64,000 bases of DNA. Origin: Caecitellus pseudoparvulus (lineage: Eukaryota > Bigyra: Bicosoecida). Where the stretch lies: contig CBFFRQ010000031.1 in assembly GCA_965644315.1 (NCBI GenBank), positions 372,001-436,000 on the forward strand, given 5' to 3'. The notes below the pieces were generated by a model, which had not been told where the DNA came from, did not search any database, and saw only the letters and a list, made by a program, of their open reading frames with translations. Position numbers and translations under genes: made by a program. Positions 10,701 to 18,149 of this stretch are shown here, piece after piece. Each line of letters starts with the position of its first letter. Positions within the stretch are counted from its first letter, which is position 1.

Positions 10701-10799
10701 GTCATGGCTGCCAAGTACGAGCTGCGCCGCATCCTGGAGGAGACCACCATGAGCGTGACGTACGACGCAGACGAGTACGCCCGCATGATGATGTCCTGA
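7779..10799 (+). CDS. DDX46: DEAD-box RNA helicase, Prp5/DDX46-like (1006 aa)
   Basis: An ATP-dependent RNA helicase of the Prp5/DDX46 group, which remodels U2 snRNP during branch-site recognition in pre-spliceosome assembly. It is a single exon from the ATG at 7779 (A at -3). Residues 1-270 are charged and low in complexity, with acidic runs and a basic 'KRAKRLARLKALK' segment. The helicase core spans about 340-700: Q-motif region, Walker A 'AKTGSGKT' (about 386-393), 'PAREL', 'TPGR', 'DEAD' at about 498, 'SAT' at about 528, 'ATSVAGRGLD' and 'HRIGRTGRAG' (about 674-683). The C-terminal segment (about 914-994; 'YIYEHTGCGVTKRG', then 'ELRRILEET') looks like the KH-like domain found at the end of DDX46 and its plant orthologues, which favours Prp5 over other DEAD proteins. 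Functionally it fits the intron-bearing genes around it. It is convergent to the next gene, with 65 bp between stops. Confidence 0.9.
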   Translation: MKLKTFKVSTGRPSIHKRALGGAKRPRPEGESLDASAVSHAPGPASTQTAHAAEAPAPSAAPPAEESKAAKRAKRLARLKALKSKGAFADKGTAPVVALAAPGQRPRDAPAAPTTAPGFGDDDDDEASESAAKARAGSLLSWAQEEEGGDGAPAPAPKPATPPSAAASDELEAYMAGIRAEAGVDLGGPGIAGGTAVTLEDIMAQEGGDAGGSGGDEGGVDAAAFTAALKAGLAGEDASSPAPAPARARAVEVLEGDDDLMDDAEVMASTSSKSALELLREKMAKKDLKPVDHAAMDYPAFRKAFYIEAPDVAAQTAEEVAQARKGMEMAVRGRDVPKPIFEWEHAGLSARVMQALEAGGFPTPFAIQRQALPAIMSGRDVIGIAKTGSGKTLAYLLPMLRHILDQPPVADAEGPVGLIMVPARELAMQVYSAAKRFCKALGMSIVPVYGGASVAEQIAGLKRGCHIVVCTPGRLIDILTMNSGRTLSLARVTYLVLDEADRMFDMGFEPQVARIVRNTRPDRQTVMFSATFPSHVESLAKKVLGAPIEIVVGGRSVSSGDIDQHVEMVTEGGKFKRLLKWMGQYFDKGCVLVFVDTQERCDGLFAKLLGAGYPSLSLHGGKDQFDRDSSIADFKNKVRRVMVATSVAGRGLDVKDLVLVVNYSCPNHMEDYVHRIGRTGRAGKKGTAVTFITPDDAQYAPDIARALRQSKQEVPPALADMAAKHTKAVKAGEARKRRSGYATKGHRFDGTELNETQWLDLLQRLRAGVAAGTVHPAELDESEAEYKAWRDKQAPADRVHANAAAGGGGEGGAVAASDQPARVVDKTAVALAKAKLAAITKAASVGKATQEDVSSAKAALDVAEKGVVEVKVDEAAAQAARAAAAGVAATIQSSLGLTAASGIGQKAAFSADLEINDYPQKARFRIQKSETLRYIYEHTGCGVTKRGMFFAPGRRPGPGEEKLSLHIEGDSEKSVMAAKYELRRILEETTMSVTYDADEYARMMMS

Positions 10800-10815
10800 C
10801 GCAGGCGGCAAGCAA

Positions 10816-10827
10816 GCAATGCATTGC
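10816..10827. terminator. 12-bp perfect palindrome GCAATGCATTGC (candidate bidirectional 3'-end signal)
   Basis: It sits in the 65-bp interval between two convergent stop codons (DDX46 at 10799 and the Csm1-like gene at 10865). Because it is palindromic it presents AATGCA downstream of both genes. AATGCA or ATGCAT also lies shortly past the stops of RPS29, the amino-acid transporter, the ABC gene and the sulfur transporter. A 3'-end role is inference. Confidence 0.35.
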
Positions 10828-10864
10828 ACACGCGCAGCAGACAGGGACACTCGCCTCCACTGCA

Positions 10865-11927
10865 TCACTGCTTGTTGAAGGCGCCCTCCAAGACCTTGGC
10901 CAGGAACATGGGGGCCTGGGAGGCGTCGAAGTCGATGGCGCTGTGCAGGAACGCCGGCAGCCGGTCAGTCCCGGTGCCCGGTGTGTATCGCACAGACGTG
11001 CTGCTGGATCCATCCCGGCTCTTTCCAGCTGAGAATCGCAGGGTGAAGGTCACCTTCGTGTGCTTGCTCACGAGCACAGAGACGGTGTACGCTGCTTGCT
11101 CCCCCTCCACCGGCGCGATCTTCATGCGCGTCATGTGTTGGAACACCTTCACAAGCTGGTGCTCGGCAGCTGCAGAGCTGTCCCCGCTGCCACCAGCGTG
11201 AGCGGCAGCGCCTGCTCGCTCAAGCTCCGACTCCAGCTCGGTCACTGTGACGGGCGAAGGGTGGTGATGTGTGGCCCTGCTGCGGCGCATGCAGCCCTTG
11301 CAGCATGTCTGCACTCACCACGAGCGTGCAGCACAGCCAATGCCTTTGTCGCCTCCACGTGAGCTGCCTGCAGCGCAGCATGCTCAGCAGCCAGCGACGC
11401 GCCAGAAGTGCTCTGCGCTTGCCCCAGCTCTGCGCGGAGGGTTTGGTTCTCCTGGCGCAGAGCCTCAATCACAGCTTGCTGGGCAGTAATGCGAGTCTCC
11501 CAGATCTTCTGTGCAGCTGACAAGTCAGCCTCGGCCTGTGTGGACCTCATGTGGCGCAGCTCCTCAAAAGCGTCCTTGAGAGCAGCGTAACGCGTCTGTG
11601 AAACGCCAAGGCCGGGCTGTGGGTGCCGAGCGACACAGGAAGGCCACCTGGACGTCGCGCTGCGTAGACGGCACGTACGTTCTCAACACCTGGCGCTGCT
11701 GGTGCCAGGGGCATGGTGCTGGCCTTGGCCGGGGCTGTGGACAGGATGTTGTGCACTGCTGCTAACGCCTGTGCTTTCGGAGGGTGGACGGTGCACCGAC
11801 GGCAGCCTGGCGCTGGCGCCCCGGCGAGACTCACAGACTCCTCGAAGCTCCGCCTGCGAGAGGAAGTCCCCGCTGAGGCGTAGGAATGCCGGACACCTGC
11901 TGCCGCCAGGGGCCGGGTGGAATCCAT
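10865..11927 (-). CDS. Coiled-coil protein with Csm1/Pcs1 (monopolin)-like C-terminal domain, 301 aa
   Basis: Three exons in consistent phase: 11927-11679, 11595-11319 and 11244-10865. Introns are 83 nt (GTACGT...CACAG) and 74 nt (GTGAGT...CACAG). Residues 1-83 are a disordered Ser/Ala/Pro-rich tail. Residues about 84-195 form a coiled coil with regular heptads ('TRYAALKDAFEELRHM' onward). Residues about 200-301 form a small alpha/beta domain ending 'LPAFLHSAIDFDASQAPMFL' followed by a short helix. The order coiled coil, then globular domain ending in strand, 'LP-x-FL', '(S/P)-x-QAP-x-F' and a terminal helix resembles the RWD-like Csm1/Pcs1 family. In yeasts that family cross-links kinetochores (monopolin) and supports rDNA cohesion. 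The match is by eye; another kinetochore RWD protein (Spc24/Spc25-like) is possible. An in-frame TGA upstream supports the ATG at 11927. Confidence 0.6.
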
Positions 11928-12323
11928 GCTTCCGTTCAGCTCTGTCTCAAGTGTCACAGGCGAAACGCAGGCTCAGAAGCAGTCGCTCGCTGCCTGTGGG
12001 GAGCGCTTGAAGGGGTAGCATGTTGATAATGGAGTGTCGAATGACTTTGCCGTGTCTTGCTGGAGAGCTGCCCAACGCACAGCTTCAGTGAGGCCCCCTC
12101 ACGCCGGAGCCCTGCGGCGCCGCTGCTGCCGCCCACTTGCAAGCGCCGAAACTGGCAGAGGAGCGCCCCCCTCTGACATGGAAGACGGAGTCACACACCA
12201 TGCACAGCAACAAAACTGCACATTCAGCAAGCTGCCTACCAGAGAGTCATGTGCGCTCGCACTGCACGCGGCTCCGCTGCGCCTGTCAAGCACTGCAGCA
12301 GCACGCCAACGGCACCACCCAAC
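11928..12323. other. Divergent intergenic region (Csm1-like / EFHC-like)
   Basis: A 396-bp stretch between two divergent start codons. Short open frames cross it, but none has a supporting motif. No promoter element or RNA gene was recognised. Confidence 0.45.
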
Positions 12324-15300
12324 ATGGCGTCCGAGTTCTCCAGCACCGTCAGCCCACCGCGCACAGAGCTGGGACTGGGCACCATGCCGTCCACCCAGCT
12401 CCTTGCCACGGCCAGCATGTCCAACTATGCCGCCGAGCGCAAGTACGCCCAAGCCCACCCAACGTGGCACAAACCCCAGATCATGCACTGCCCCAAGCCC
12501 TCTGGGCTGCCTGAGAGCCGCGGAGTGCAGGTGAGTGCATGCTCTGGTGTGCATGTGCCTCTCCTCTGCATGCAAGCGACTGTGTTGGACGTCAAGGGCT
12601 CACCGCCCCGGCGTCCCTCCCGACGGCGTGCCACCGTTGGTGGAAAACGGCTTTGCAACGGCTGCTTAGCAAGGCCGCAGCCCTTCACATGTCGCCCCGC
12701 GCGCGCCTCGCAGAACACAATGGACAGGGAATACGAAGGCCCTCTTCCAACAGGCGAGGCCTGGGCAGGTGACGCGTACGCTTCTCCGCGGGAGAAGCTG
12801 CGCCGTCGGCTGCCCGACCCAAAGACCGAGCAGCTGCAGCGCACGCGGTCAGACTACTTCCTGCAGCAGATGACGCTGCACTACCTCGCGTACTACGTGG
12901 AGGATGTCCGGGGATCTGCCCTGGAGACTCAGCGGGCCCGCATCGTGCGTTTCGACTACTTTGTGGAGGACGACACGCTGCGGGTGTACGAGCCGAGGGA
13001 AGACAACTCTGGCCTTGACCAGGGCATGCACTTGAAGCGCCACAAGGCGTTCACGGACGACGGCCAGCGTGTGACCCCCCTCATCATCACCATTGGCTCC
13101 CAGTTGACGCTGTTCGGCACGACGTACACCATCGTGGACGCCGACGCCCGCACACGGGCCTTCGCGCTGCGCCAGCTGGGGCTGGAGCTGGGGGAGCGGC
13201 AGCCCATCCCACCCCGCTACGTGCACCCGCCCACAAAGCGCCTGCACTGCGTGCGCCCCACTACTGTCGTGTACGACGTCGGGTACAAGGAGAACCCCAC
13301 GCTGGGCTTCTACTCCCGGGCTGGGGACACACGGGGCCAATTCCAGGACCACGCAGGGGAGGTCCTGCGCTTCGAAGCGGAGTGGACGGATGCTGCGGCT
13401 GGTGGGGACACGCACACCCTTCTGCTGCATTACTACCTCGCAGACGACACGCTGGAGCTCATCGAGCCCCCCTACCACAACAGTGGCCGGGGCCCCTTCG
13501 TCAAGGTTCTGGCGCGGCAGCGCCTGCCCCGAGTGGCAGTGGCGGCAGCCCCCACGCCAGCCCCCACAGGGGCAGCCCGCCTGGGCTTCCAGTCCCCGGA
13601 AGAGGCCTCCGCGGGGGTGTCTGCTGAGCTGGAGGCCAAGCGCATGCAGCAGAGGTACCGATTCTCCCGCGGCGCGGACTGGCGGTACCACCACTCCTCC
13701 CCCATCACCGGCAAGCCGATGTACACAAGCCCAGCTGGCGTGCCTGCCACCCCGCCACCCCCTGGCACTGCCTCCTACATCACAGCGGCAGACTTGGTGT
13801 GTGGCCGGACGCTCACGGTGTACGGCAAGCCCCTGCTCCTGCGGCGGGCAGACCCCTGGACCGTGCAGTGGTTCCGGCAGCAGCTGGGCGTGGACCAGAC
13901 GCAGCACTTCGTCACTGCCCCTCGAGGCAGCACGGCCCTGCCAGGCCAGCGCGTGCAGCCTGGGCTGGGCTGCGCCACTGCCCCGCCACCCGTCCCGCCC
14001 CACGTCGGAGCCACCGCCATCGGGGACGAAGCGGAGACACGCCACAACGCACACAAGCTCATCCCGACGCCCCTGCCTGGCAAGGACGTGGAGCAGCTGT
14101 ACAAGCAAGCTGGCAAGGTCATGCGCTTCCACGCGCGGCTGGTGACAGAGCACCCCATCGCCTCTCAGCGCCGCTTCGTCATGTCGTACTACCTGGAGGA
14201 CGACACGCTGCAGGTGTTTGAGACGGCAGCGCCCAACTCGGGCTTGACCACTGGCAAGTTCCTGGACCGCGGCGCATACCGTGTGCTGGAGGGCGACGAT
14301 GCCGCGGCAGAGGCCGCGTCCACCACCAAGCTGGCCCGGGAACGGCGCTTCGGTACCGTGGGGTACCTGCTGGGCTACGAACATGGGTACGGCCAGGGGT
14401 ACGCGGGGGGGTCCTTGGGTAAGGAGGACCGTGTGGGCCCCGGCGGCACCGGCGTCGCCCTCGCTCGCGGTGTGGGCGTGCACACAGACACTGTCACCAC
14501 CTTGGCAGCGGCGGCAGCACAGGGGCACCCCATCCGGTCACACCACCTGCGGCGTGGAGCCAAGCTGACCTTTGCACATGCGCCTGCCCAGACGTTTGAG
14601 CTGCTGGAACCAGACGCTTTCACTGCGCATCTCCTCACTGACATGGGGGTGGAGGGGTATGAGGTGCCTGGTGGCGACGAAGCCTCCGCCGCTGCAGACG
14701 AAGCCCGCGAAGAGGCACTGCCCCAGGCCCAAGAAGCCCTGCTGGCGCTCCTGTCAGGCTGCATGGCCTCTGCCCGCACCGTGTGTCGCCAGGCTGACTA
14801 CGGCAGCACCGGTGCACTGCACCCTGCAGCGGTTCGGACAGCTTTGCGACGGTACGGCGTAGCACCGCCTGCCGTGCCGGCGGGGGACTTGGATACAGTG
14901 CTGGCTGCGCACACCATCACCCTGCAACAGGCAGCGGACCGGAGCCTGCCCGCAGAGTGTGTTGGTCTCGTGGACTACGCCGGTCTCTTTGACGCGTTGA
15001 AGGCGAGGCAGGCCACGCTGCAGGCGCAAGCTGCTCGCAGTGACACCAAGCTGCTGGGGCAGCTGCGGTACGCCCTGCTGTCATCCCGGACGCACCTTCG
15101 GGAGGTGTTCCGGAACTTGGGGCTGGCCGTGCCGGGCTGCATCACGCCTGCGGAGTTCCGGCGCATGCTGCGGCGGCACAACTTGGACTTGGGCATGGGG
15201 GAGCGGGAGTTGTTGGAGGCCATGGCACACTACCCCCCCGCGCCGGTCGAGGCGGCGGCACAGGAGGGCAGCATCAGCCTGCGCGGCTTCATCGAGCGCC

Positions 15301-15929
15301 TGGTGGATGCCCATGGCCTGGGGCCCGCAGAGGTGGAGGACTTCGTGTCTCTCGTCACCGGCACGCGGCGCAGCCCGCGGGAGGGCGCCGCCGCGGGGCC
15401 GCCCGTGTTCAACCCCGTCAACCGCCAGCCCCTGTGGGCGGAGAGCGGGGCCAAGAAGGAGGCTCCTGGCAGCCCATTCCCGCCGCCAGTCCCTGCCGTG
15501 GAGGAGGCCCAGCCGCCCCTGGATACCAGTGTGGAGGAAGGAGCGGCTGCGGGCGGCAACCCTGACACTGCCGGCGCCAGCACGCCTTCACGGAGCACAG
15601 CGACTCCCCGCGTGACGCCGAGGGAAGAAGAGGGACCTTCACCTGCGAAAGATCCAGGGGCATCCAGTGGGGCAGCTGAGCTCTTCGGCCGCCTGGGTGA
15701 CTTCTTCCAGTACCGCCGCAGTGACCTGCACCGCACCATGGCGCTGTATGACCCCGGCTGCACCGGCAGCATCTCCGTCTCCTCCCTCATTGCTGCCTTG
15801 GAGTCTGCTGGCTTCAGTCTGCTTCCTTCAGAAGAGTCCACGTTGAGGCGTGTCCTGCAGCCTGCCACGGACAAGGTCGGCAAGCTCAGCTACGGAGACT
15901 TCCTTCTGCAACTCCTTGCTGCACCGTGA
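12324..15929 (+). CDS. DM10/EF-hand axonemal protein, EFHC1/Rib72-like (1140 aa)
   Basis: Two exons: 12324-12530 (69 codons) and 12714-15929, with GTGAGT...TCGCAG splicing. The 183-nt intron is in frame, and other AG acceptors exist inside it, so the exact acceptor is uncertain. Three DM10 domains are visible at about residues 112-185, 247-342 and 525-592. Each carries the hallmark strand '(Y/F)-(V/L)-x-DDTL-x-(V/L)-x-E' followed by an 'NSG' turn ('YFVEDDTLRVYE', 'YYLADDTLELIE', 'YYLEDDTLQVFE'). An EF-hand-like region lies at about 1059-1140, with further helical EF-like segments at about 800-960. Three DM10 domains plus EF-hands is the EFHC1/EFHC2/Rib72 layout. These proteins are luminal, bound inside doublet microtubules of cilia and flagella. 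At 1140 residues it is much longer than Rib72/EFHC1 (about 640). The extra length lies between DM10-2 and DM10-3 and before the last EF-hand. It indicates that the cell is flagellated. Confidence 0.88.
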   Translation: MASEFSSTVSPPRTELGLGTMPSTQLLATASMSNYAAERKYAQAHPTWHKPQIMHCPKPSGLPESRGVQVSACSGVHVPLLCMQATVLDVKGSPPRRPSRRRATVGGKRLCNGCLARPQPFTCRPARASQNTMDREYEGPLPTGEAWAGDAYASPREKLRRRLPDPKTEQLQRTRSDYFLQQMTLHYLAYYVEDVRGSALETQRARIVRFDYFVEDDTLRVYEPREDNSGLDQGMHLKRHKAFTDDGQRVTPLIITIGSQLTLFGTTYTIVDADARTRAFALRQLGLELGERQPIPPRYVHPPTKRLHCVRPTTVVYDVGYKENPTLGFYSRAGDTRGQFQDHAGEVLRFEAEWTDAAAGGDTHTLLLHYYLADDTLELIEPPYHNSGRGPFVKVLARQRLPRVAVAAAPTPAPTGAARLGFQSPEEASAGVSAELEAKRMQQRYRFSRGADWRYHHSSPITGKPMYTSPAGVPATPPPPGTASYITAADLVCGRTLTVYGKPLLLRRADPWTVQWFRQQLGVDQTQHFVTAPRGSTALPGQRVQPGLGCATAPPPVPPHVGATAIGDEAETRHNAHKLIPTPLPGKDVEQLYKQAGKVMRFHARLVTEHPIASQRRFVMSYYLEDDTLQVFETAAPNSGLTTGKFLDRGAYRVLEGDDAAAEAASTTKLARERRFGTVGYLLGYEHGYGQGYAGGSLGKEDRVGPGGTGVALARGVGVHTDTVTTLAAAAAQGHPIRSHHLRRGAKLTFAHAPAQTFELLEPDAFTAHLLTDMGVEGYEVPGGDEASAAADEAREEALPQAQEALLALLSGCMASARTVCRQADYGSTGALHPAAVRTALRRYGVAPPAVPAGDLDTVLAAHTITLQQAADRSLPAECVGLVDYAGLFDALKARQATLQAQAARSDTKLLGQLRYALLSSRTHLREVFRNLGLAVPGCITPAEFRRMLRRHNLDLGMGERELLEAMAHYPPAPVEAAAQEGSISLRGFIERLVDAHGLGPAEVEDFVSLVTGTRRSPREGAAAGPPVFNPVNRQPLWAESGAKKEAPGSPFPPPVPAVEEAQPPLDTSVEEGAAAGGNPDTAGASTPSRSTATPRVTPREEEGPSPAKDPGASSGAAELFGRLGDFFQYRRSDLHRTMALYDPGCTGSISVSSLIAALESAGFSLLPSEESTLRRVLQPATDKVGKLSYGDFLLQLLAAP

Positions 15930-15950
15930 GCCCCCCCCCACACACACCCG

Positions 15951-15968
15951 CTGGCGCTCAGGCGCCAG
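15951..15968 (+). repeat. GC-rich stem-loop just past the EFHC-like stop
   Basis: CTGGCGC, TCAG, GCGCCAG: a perfect 7-bp stem with a 4-nt loop, 22 nt after the stop codon. It could aid 3'-end formation or be chance in GC-rich DNA. It is not a replication-histone stem-loop. Confidence 0.4.
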
Positions 15969-16107
15969 TGCAGGATAATGTATGCGCATGCGAAGACACA
16001 ATTACTATCAACCCACTCCCATGCTCACCACCTTAGATTCCCCCTGTGTCGGTGTGCAGTGCTTGTCGGCCAAGGCACACACGCCAAATCCCGCAGTTCA
16101 CCACGCC

Positions 16108-17184
16108 ATGGGGGCAGGCGCGTCGTCATGGACGGCACGTGACATGCCCAGCAGCATTGAGGGGCAGATTGTTGTTGTGACAGGTGGGAATGCCGGCTTG
16201 GGGTTTCAGCTCTGCAACTTCCTCGCCCAAGCAGGCGCAATCGTGGTTATGGCAGGCCGAAGTGAGGCTCGACTTGCCAACGCACGCAGCCGCATAACTG
16301 CAGGGACCGTGCACACCATGGTGGTGGACCTGGCATCCTTACGGTCTATTCATGAGTTTGCCGCCAACTTCACCCGCCGCTTCGGCCGTGTCGACATCGT
16401 GCGTGCACGGCGCAGGGCCACACCTCGCGACGCACGAGGTCTCTGTCACACACACCCCAACTCGCCTGCGCAGCTCATCAACAACGCAGGCGTCATGCTG
16501 ACCCCAGACCTGACCCGCACAGAGGATGGCTTGGAGTTGCAGGTGGGAGTGAACCACTTTGGGGCGTTTGCCTTGACAGGCGCGCTGCTGCCGGCTCTCA
16601 AAGCGTCCAGCCTGGACCCAGCCGTGGACACGCGGGTGGTCAATGTCTCCTCCATGCTGCACCGCACCAACCAAGCAGCTGCAGGTGTGGACTGGGACAA
16701 CCTGAACGCGGAGAAGAAGTACGACGCTGCGGACGCGTACAGCGTGTCCAAGCTGTGCAACCTGCTCTTCACGGCCGGCTTCAATGCGTGGGCAGAGGAG
16801 CGCTCCCTGGGTGTGAAAGCCGTCACGGCACACCCAGGCTTCTCTGCCACCAACCTCACGCAGCACATGGCGTGTGGCGCGTGCTTGCGGTGCTGCTTCG
16901 CCTCCCCGCCCAGCGAAGGCTGCCTCTCCATCCTCCGCGCAGCCACTGACCCTGACGTGCAGGCTGGGGAATTCTACGGCCCAAGGGGCTCCTGTGGCGG
17001 AGGGGAGCGAGAAGGACCGCCGGAGCTGTGCGTGCCCAGCGCAGCGGCTCAGAACAAGCTCGATGCCGTGCGTTTGTGGGACGTGTCTATGCACCTAACC
17101 AACGTCAACTTTGACGAGCAGCTGGCCCAGGCACTGCCTGATGCCGCAGGTGGTGTGGCGGAGTCCAAGGCGCCGCGCACCTAG
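16108..17184 (+). CDS. Short-chain dehydrogenase/reductase, retinol-dehydrogenase-like (333 aa)
   Basis: An NAD(P)-dependent oxidoreductase of the classical SDR fold, closest in style to the RDH/WWOX-like enzymes that act on lipid alcohols or aldehydes. Two exons: 16108-16398 and 16474-17184, with a 75-nt intron (GTGCGT...GCGCAG) that is itself in frame. The cofactor motif is 'TGGNAGLG' (about residues 23-30), an acidic strand end follows ('VVDLASL'), then 'NNAGV', a catalytic Ser ('NVSS') and the 'Y-S-V-S-K' Tyr/Lys pair. The exon join restores 'LINNAGVM' directly after 'FGRVDI', which supports the splice. The N-terminus begins MGAGASS, a plausible N-myristoylation signal, and the ATG (GCCATGG) has a strong context. 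Upstream in-frame ATGs exist near 15982. Substrate unknown. Confidence 0.88.
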   Translation: MGAGASSWTARDMPSSIEGQIVVVTGGNAGLGFQLCNFLAQAGAIVVMAGRSEARLANARSRITAGTVHTMVVDLASLRSIHEFAANFTRRFGRVDIVRARRRATPRDARGLCHTHPNSPAQLINNAGVMLTPDLTRTEDGLELQVGVNHFGAFALTGALLPALKASSLDPAVDTRVVNVSSMLHRTNQAAAGVDWDNLNAEKKYDAADAYSVSKLCNLLFTAGFNAWAEERSLGVKAVTAHPGFSATNLTQHMACGACLRCCFASPPSEGCLSILRAATDPDVQAGEFYGPRGSCGGGEREGPPELCVPSAAAQNKLDAVRLWDVSMHLTNVNFDEQLAQALPDAAGGVAESKAPRT

Positions 17185-17597
17185 TCGGCCTCGTCTTGCC
17201 GCTGAGCCTTGCAGGGGAGGCACGCTGCGCCATCCACAATGTCGCAGGGGCTACCCGACCCCCCCCCCAAACAGGCTCGGACCAATGCACGGTGCATGTT
17301 GGGCGCAGCATGGCGCCCGGCGTTCTTGTGGCCACACAGCATGCCGCACAGAGCCTCTGCTGCACTCTCATCACGCGCAGGGTTGGCGCAGACCTTGAGC
17401 CGCAACCCTGGCGAAGCCACAACTTGCCCCCCCTTCCGCAAGGCTGGCCTCACCACCTGTCGCTGACACTTCTCTCCGCGCAGTGTTGTCACTGGTTTAC
17501 AAAGCATCTCAAGAGAACAAGCCCTGTCCCCTCTCCCTGCTTCCCTGCTCTGTGCCACCTCGCCTGCCCGCTCAGCGTTTCACTGCCGTTTCACATC
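17185..17597. other. Intergenic region between SDR and PTRHD1 genes
   Basis: A 413-bp tandem spacer. It holds the SDR 3' end, with AATGCA about 100 nt past the stop, and the promoter of PTRHD1. Nothing else was recognised. Confidence 0.45.
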
Positions 17598-18134
17598 ATG
17601 GCTTCCGAATCCACCCCAGCGTCCCCGCCAAGCGAAGCGTCAGAGGACCCTCTCGTGCAGTACATAGTCGTGAGATCAGACCTTGACTGGCCTTCCGGGG
17701 CGTTGATGGGCCAGGCTTCCCATGGTGAGCTACTACGTGCCCACCCCCTGTCACCCACAACAGCATGCTGTGCCGCAATCCGTACCATTGCGCGCAGCAT
17801 CCATCGCTGCTCTGTATGAGCACGGAGAGCTTCCAAAAACCAAAGAGTACTTGAAGCAGCTCAAGTCCATGCATACTGGTGAGTGGCCTGCGCATGCACG
17901 CCCGCTTCCCGCGAGCAAGCCTGTGTCCCCTCCTTGCCGGCTCCAGTTGTCTTGGCTGCAAAGAGCGAGGCAGTGCTGCAGAAGACAGCCGCGAAGCTGG
18001 CAGAGCAGAAGGTGCCCCACTACGTATGGATTGAGCAGCCCGAGGGCATAGCGTCAGCGCTGGCGACCGCGCCTGTGAACAAGTCACTGGCACGTGCCGG
18101 TAAGTGGTTCGGCCGCCTGCGCATGTTCAAGTAG
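17598..18134 (+). CDS. PTRHD1: PTRHD1-type peptidyl-tRNA hydrolase-like protein (131 aa)
   Basis: Three exons: 17598-17724, 17798-17878 and 17947-18134, with introns of 73 and 68 nt (GTGAGC...GCGCAG and GTGAGT...CTCCAG). The start has A at -3 and G at +4. The product aligns along its whole length with the PTH2-fold family of human PTRHD1: 'LVQYIVVRSDL' strand, 'WPSGALMGQASHAS' helix start, 'YLKQLKSMHTVVL', 'WIEQPE' and the C-terminal 'RLRMFK'. PTH2 enzymes release the peptide from peptidyl-tRNA. PTRHD1 itself has unclear catalytic activity, so 'hydrolase-like' is the safe wording. The final exon reads straight through a GTAAGT (after CGTGCCG) because the family's C-terminus is encoded past it. 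Its stop lies 15 bp from the kinesin stop on the other strand. Confidence 0.92.
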
Positions 18135-18149
18135 CAGGGCCGCGGGCAG

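Noticed and set aside
12849-14528. 559-codon minus-strand open frame inside the EFHC-like gene
   Set aside because: Antisense to well-supported DM10 domains, with no recognisable domain of its own.
18103-18134. GTAAGT donor near the end of PTRHD1 as a real splice site
   Set aside because: Reading through gives the family's expected 'R-L-R-M-F-K' C-terminus and stop.
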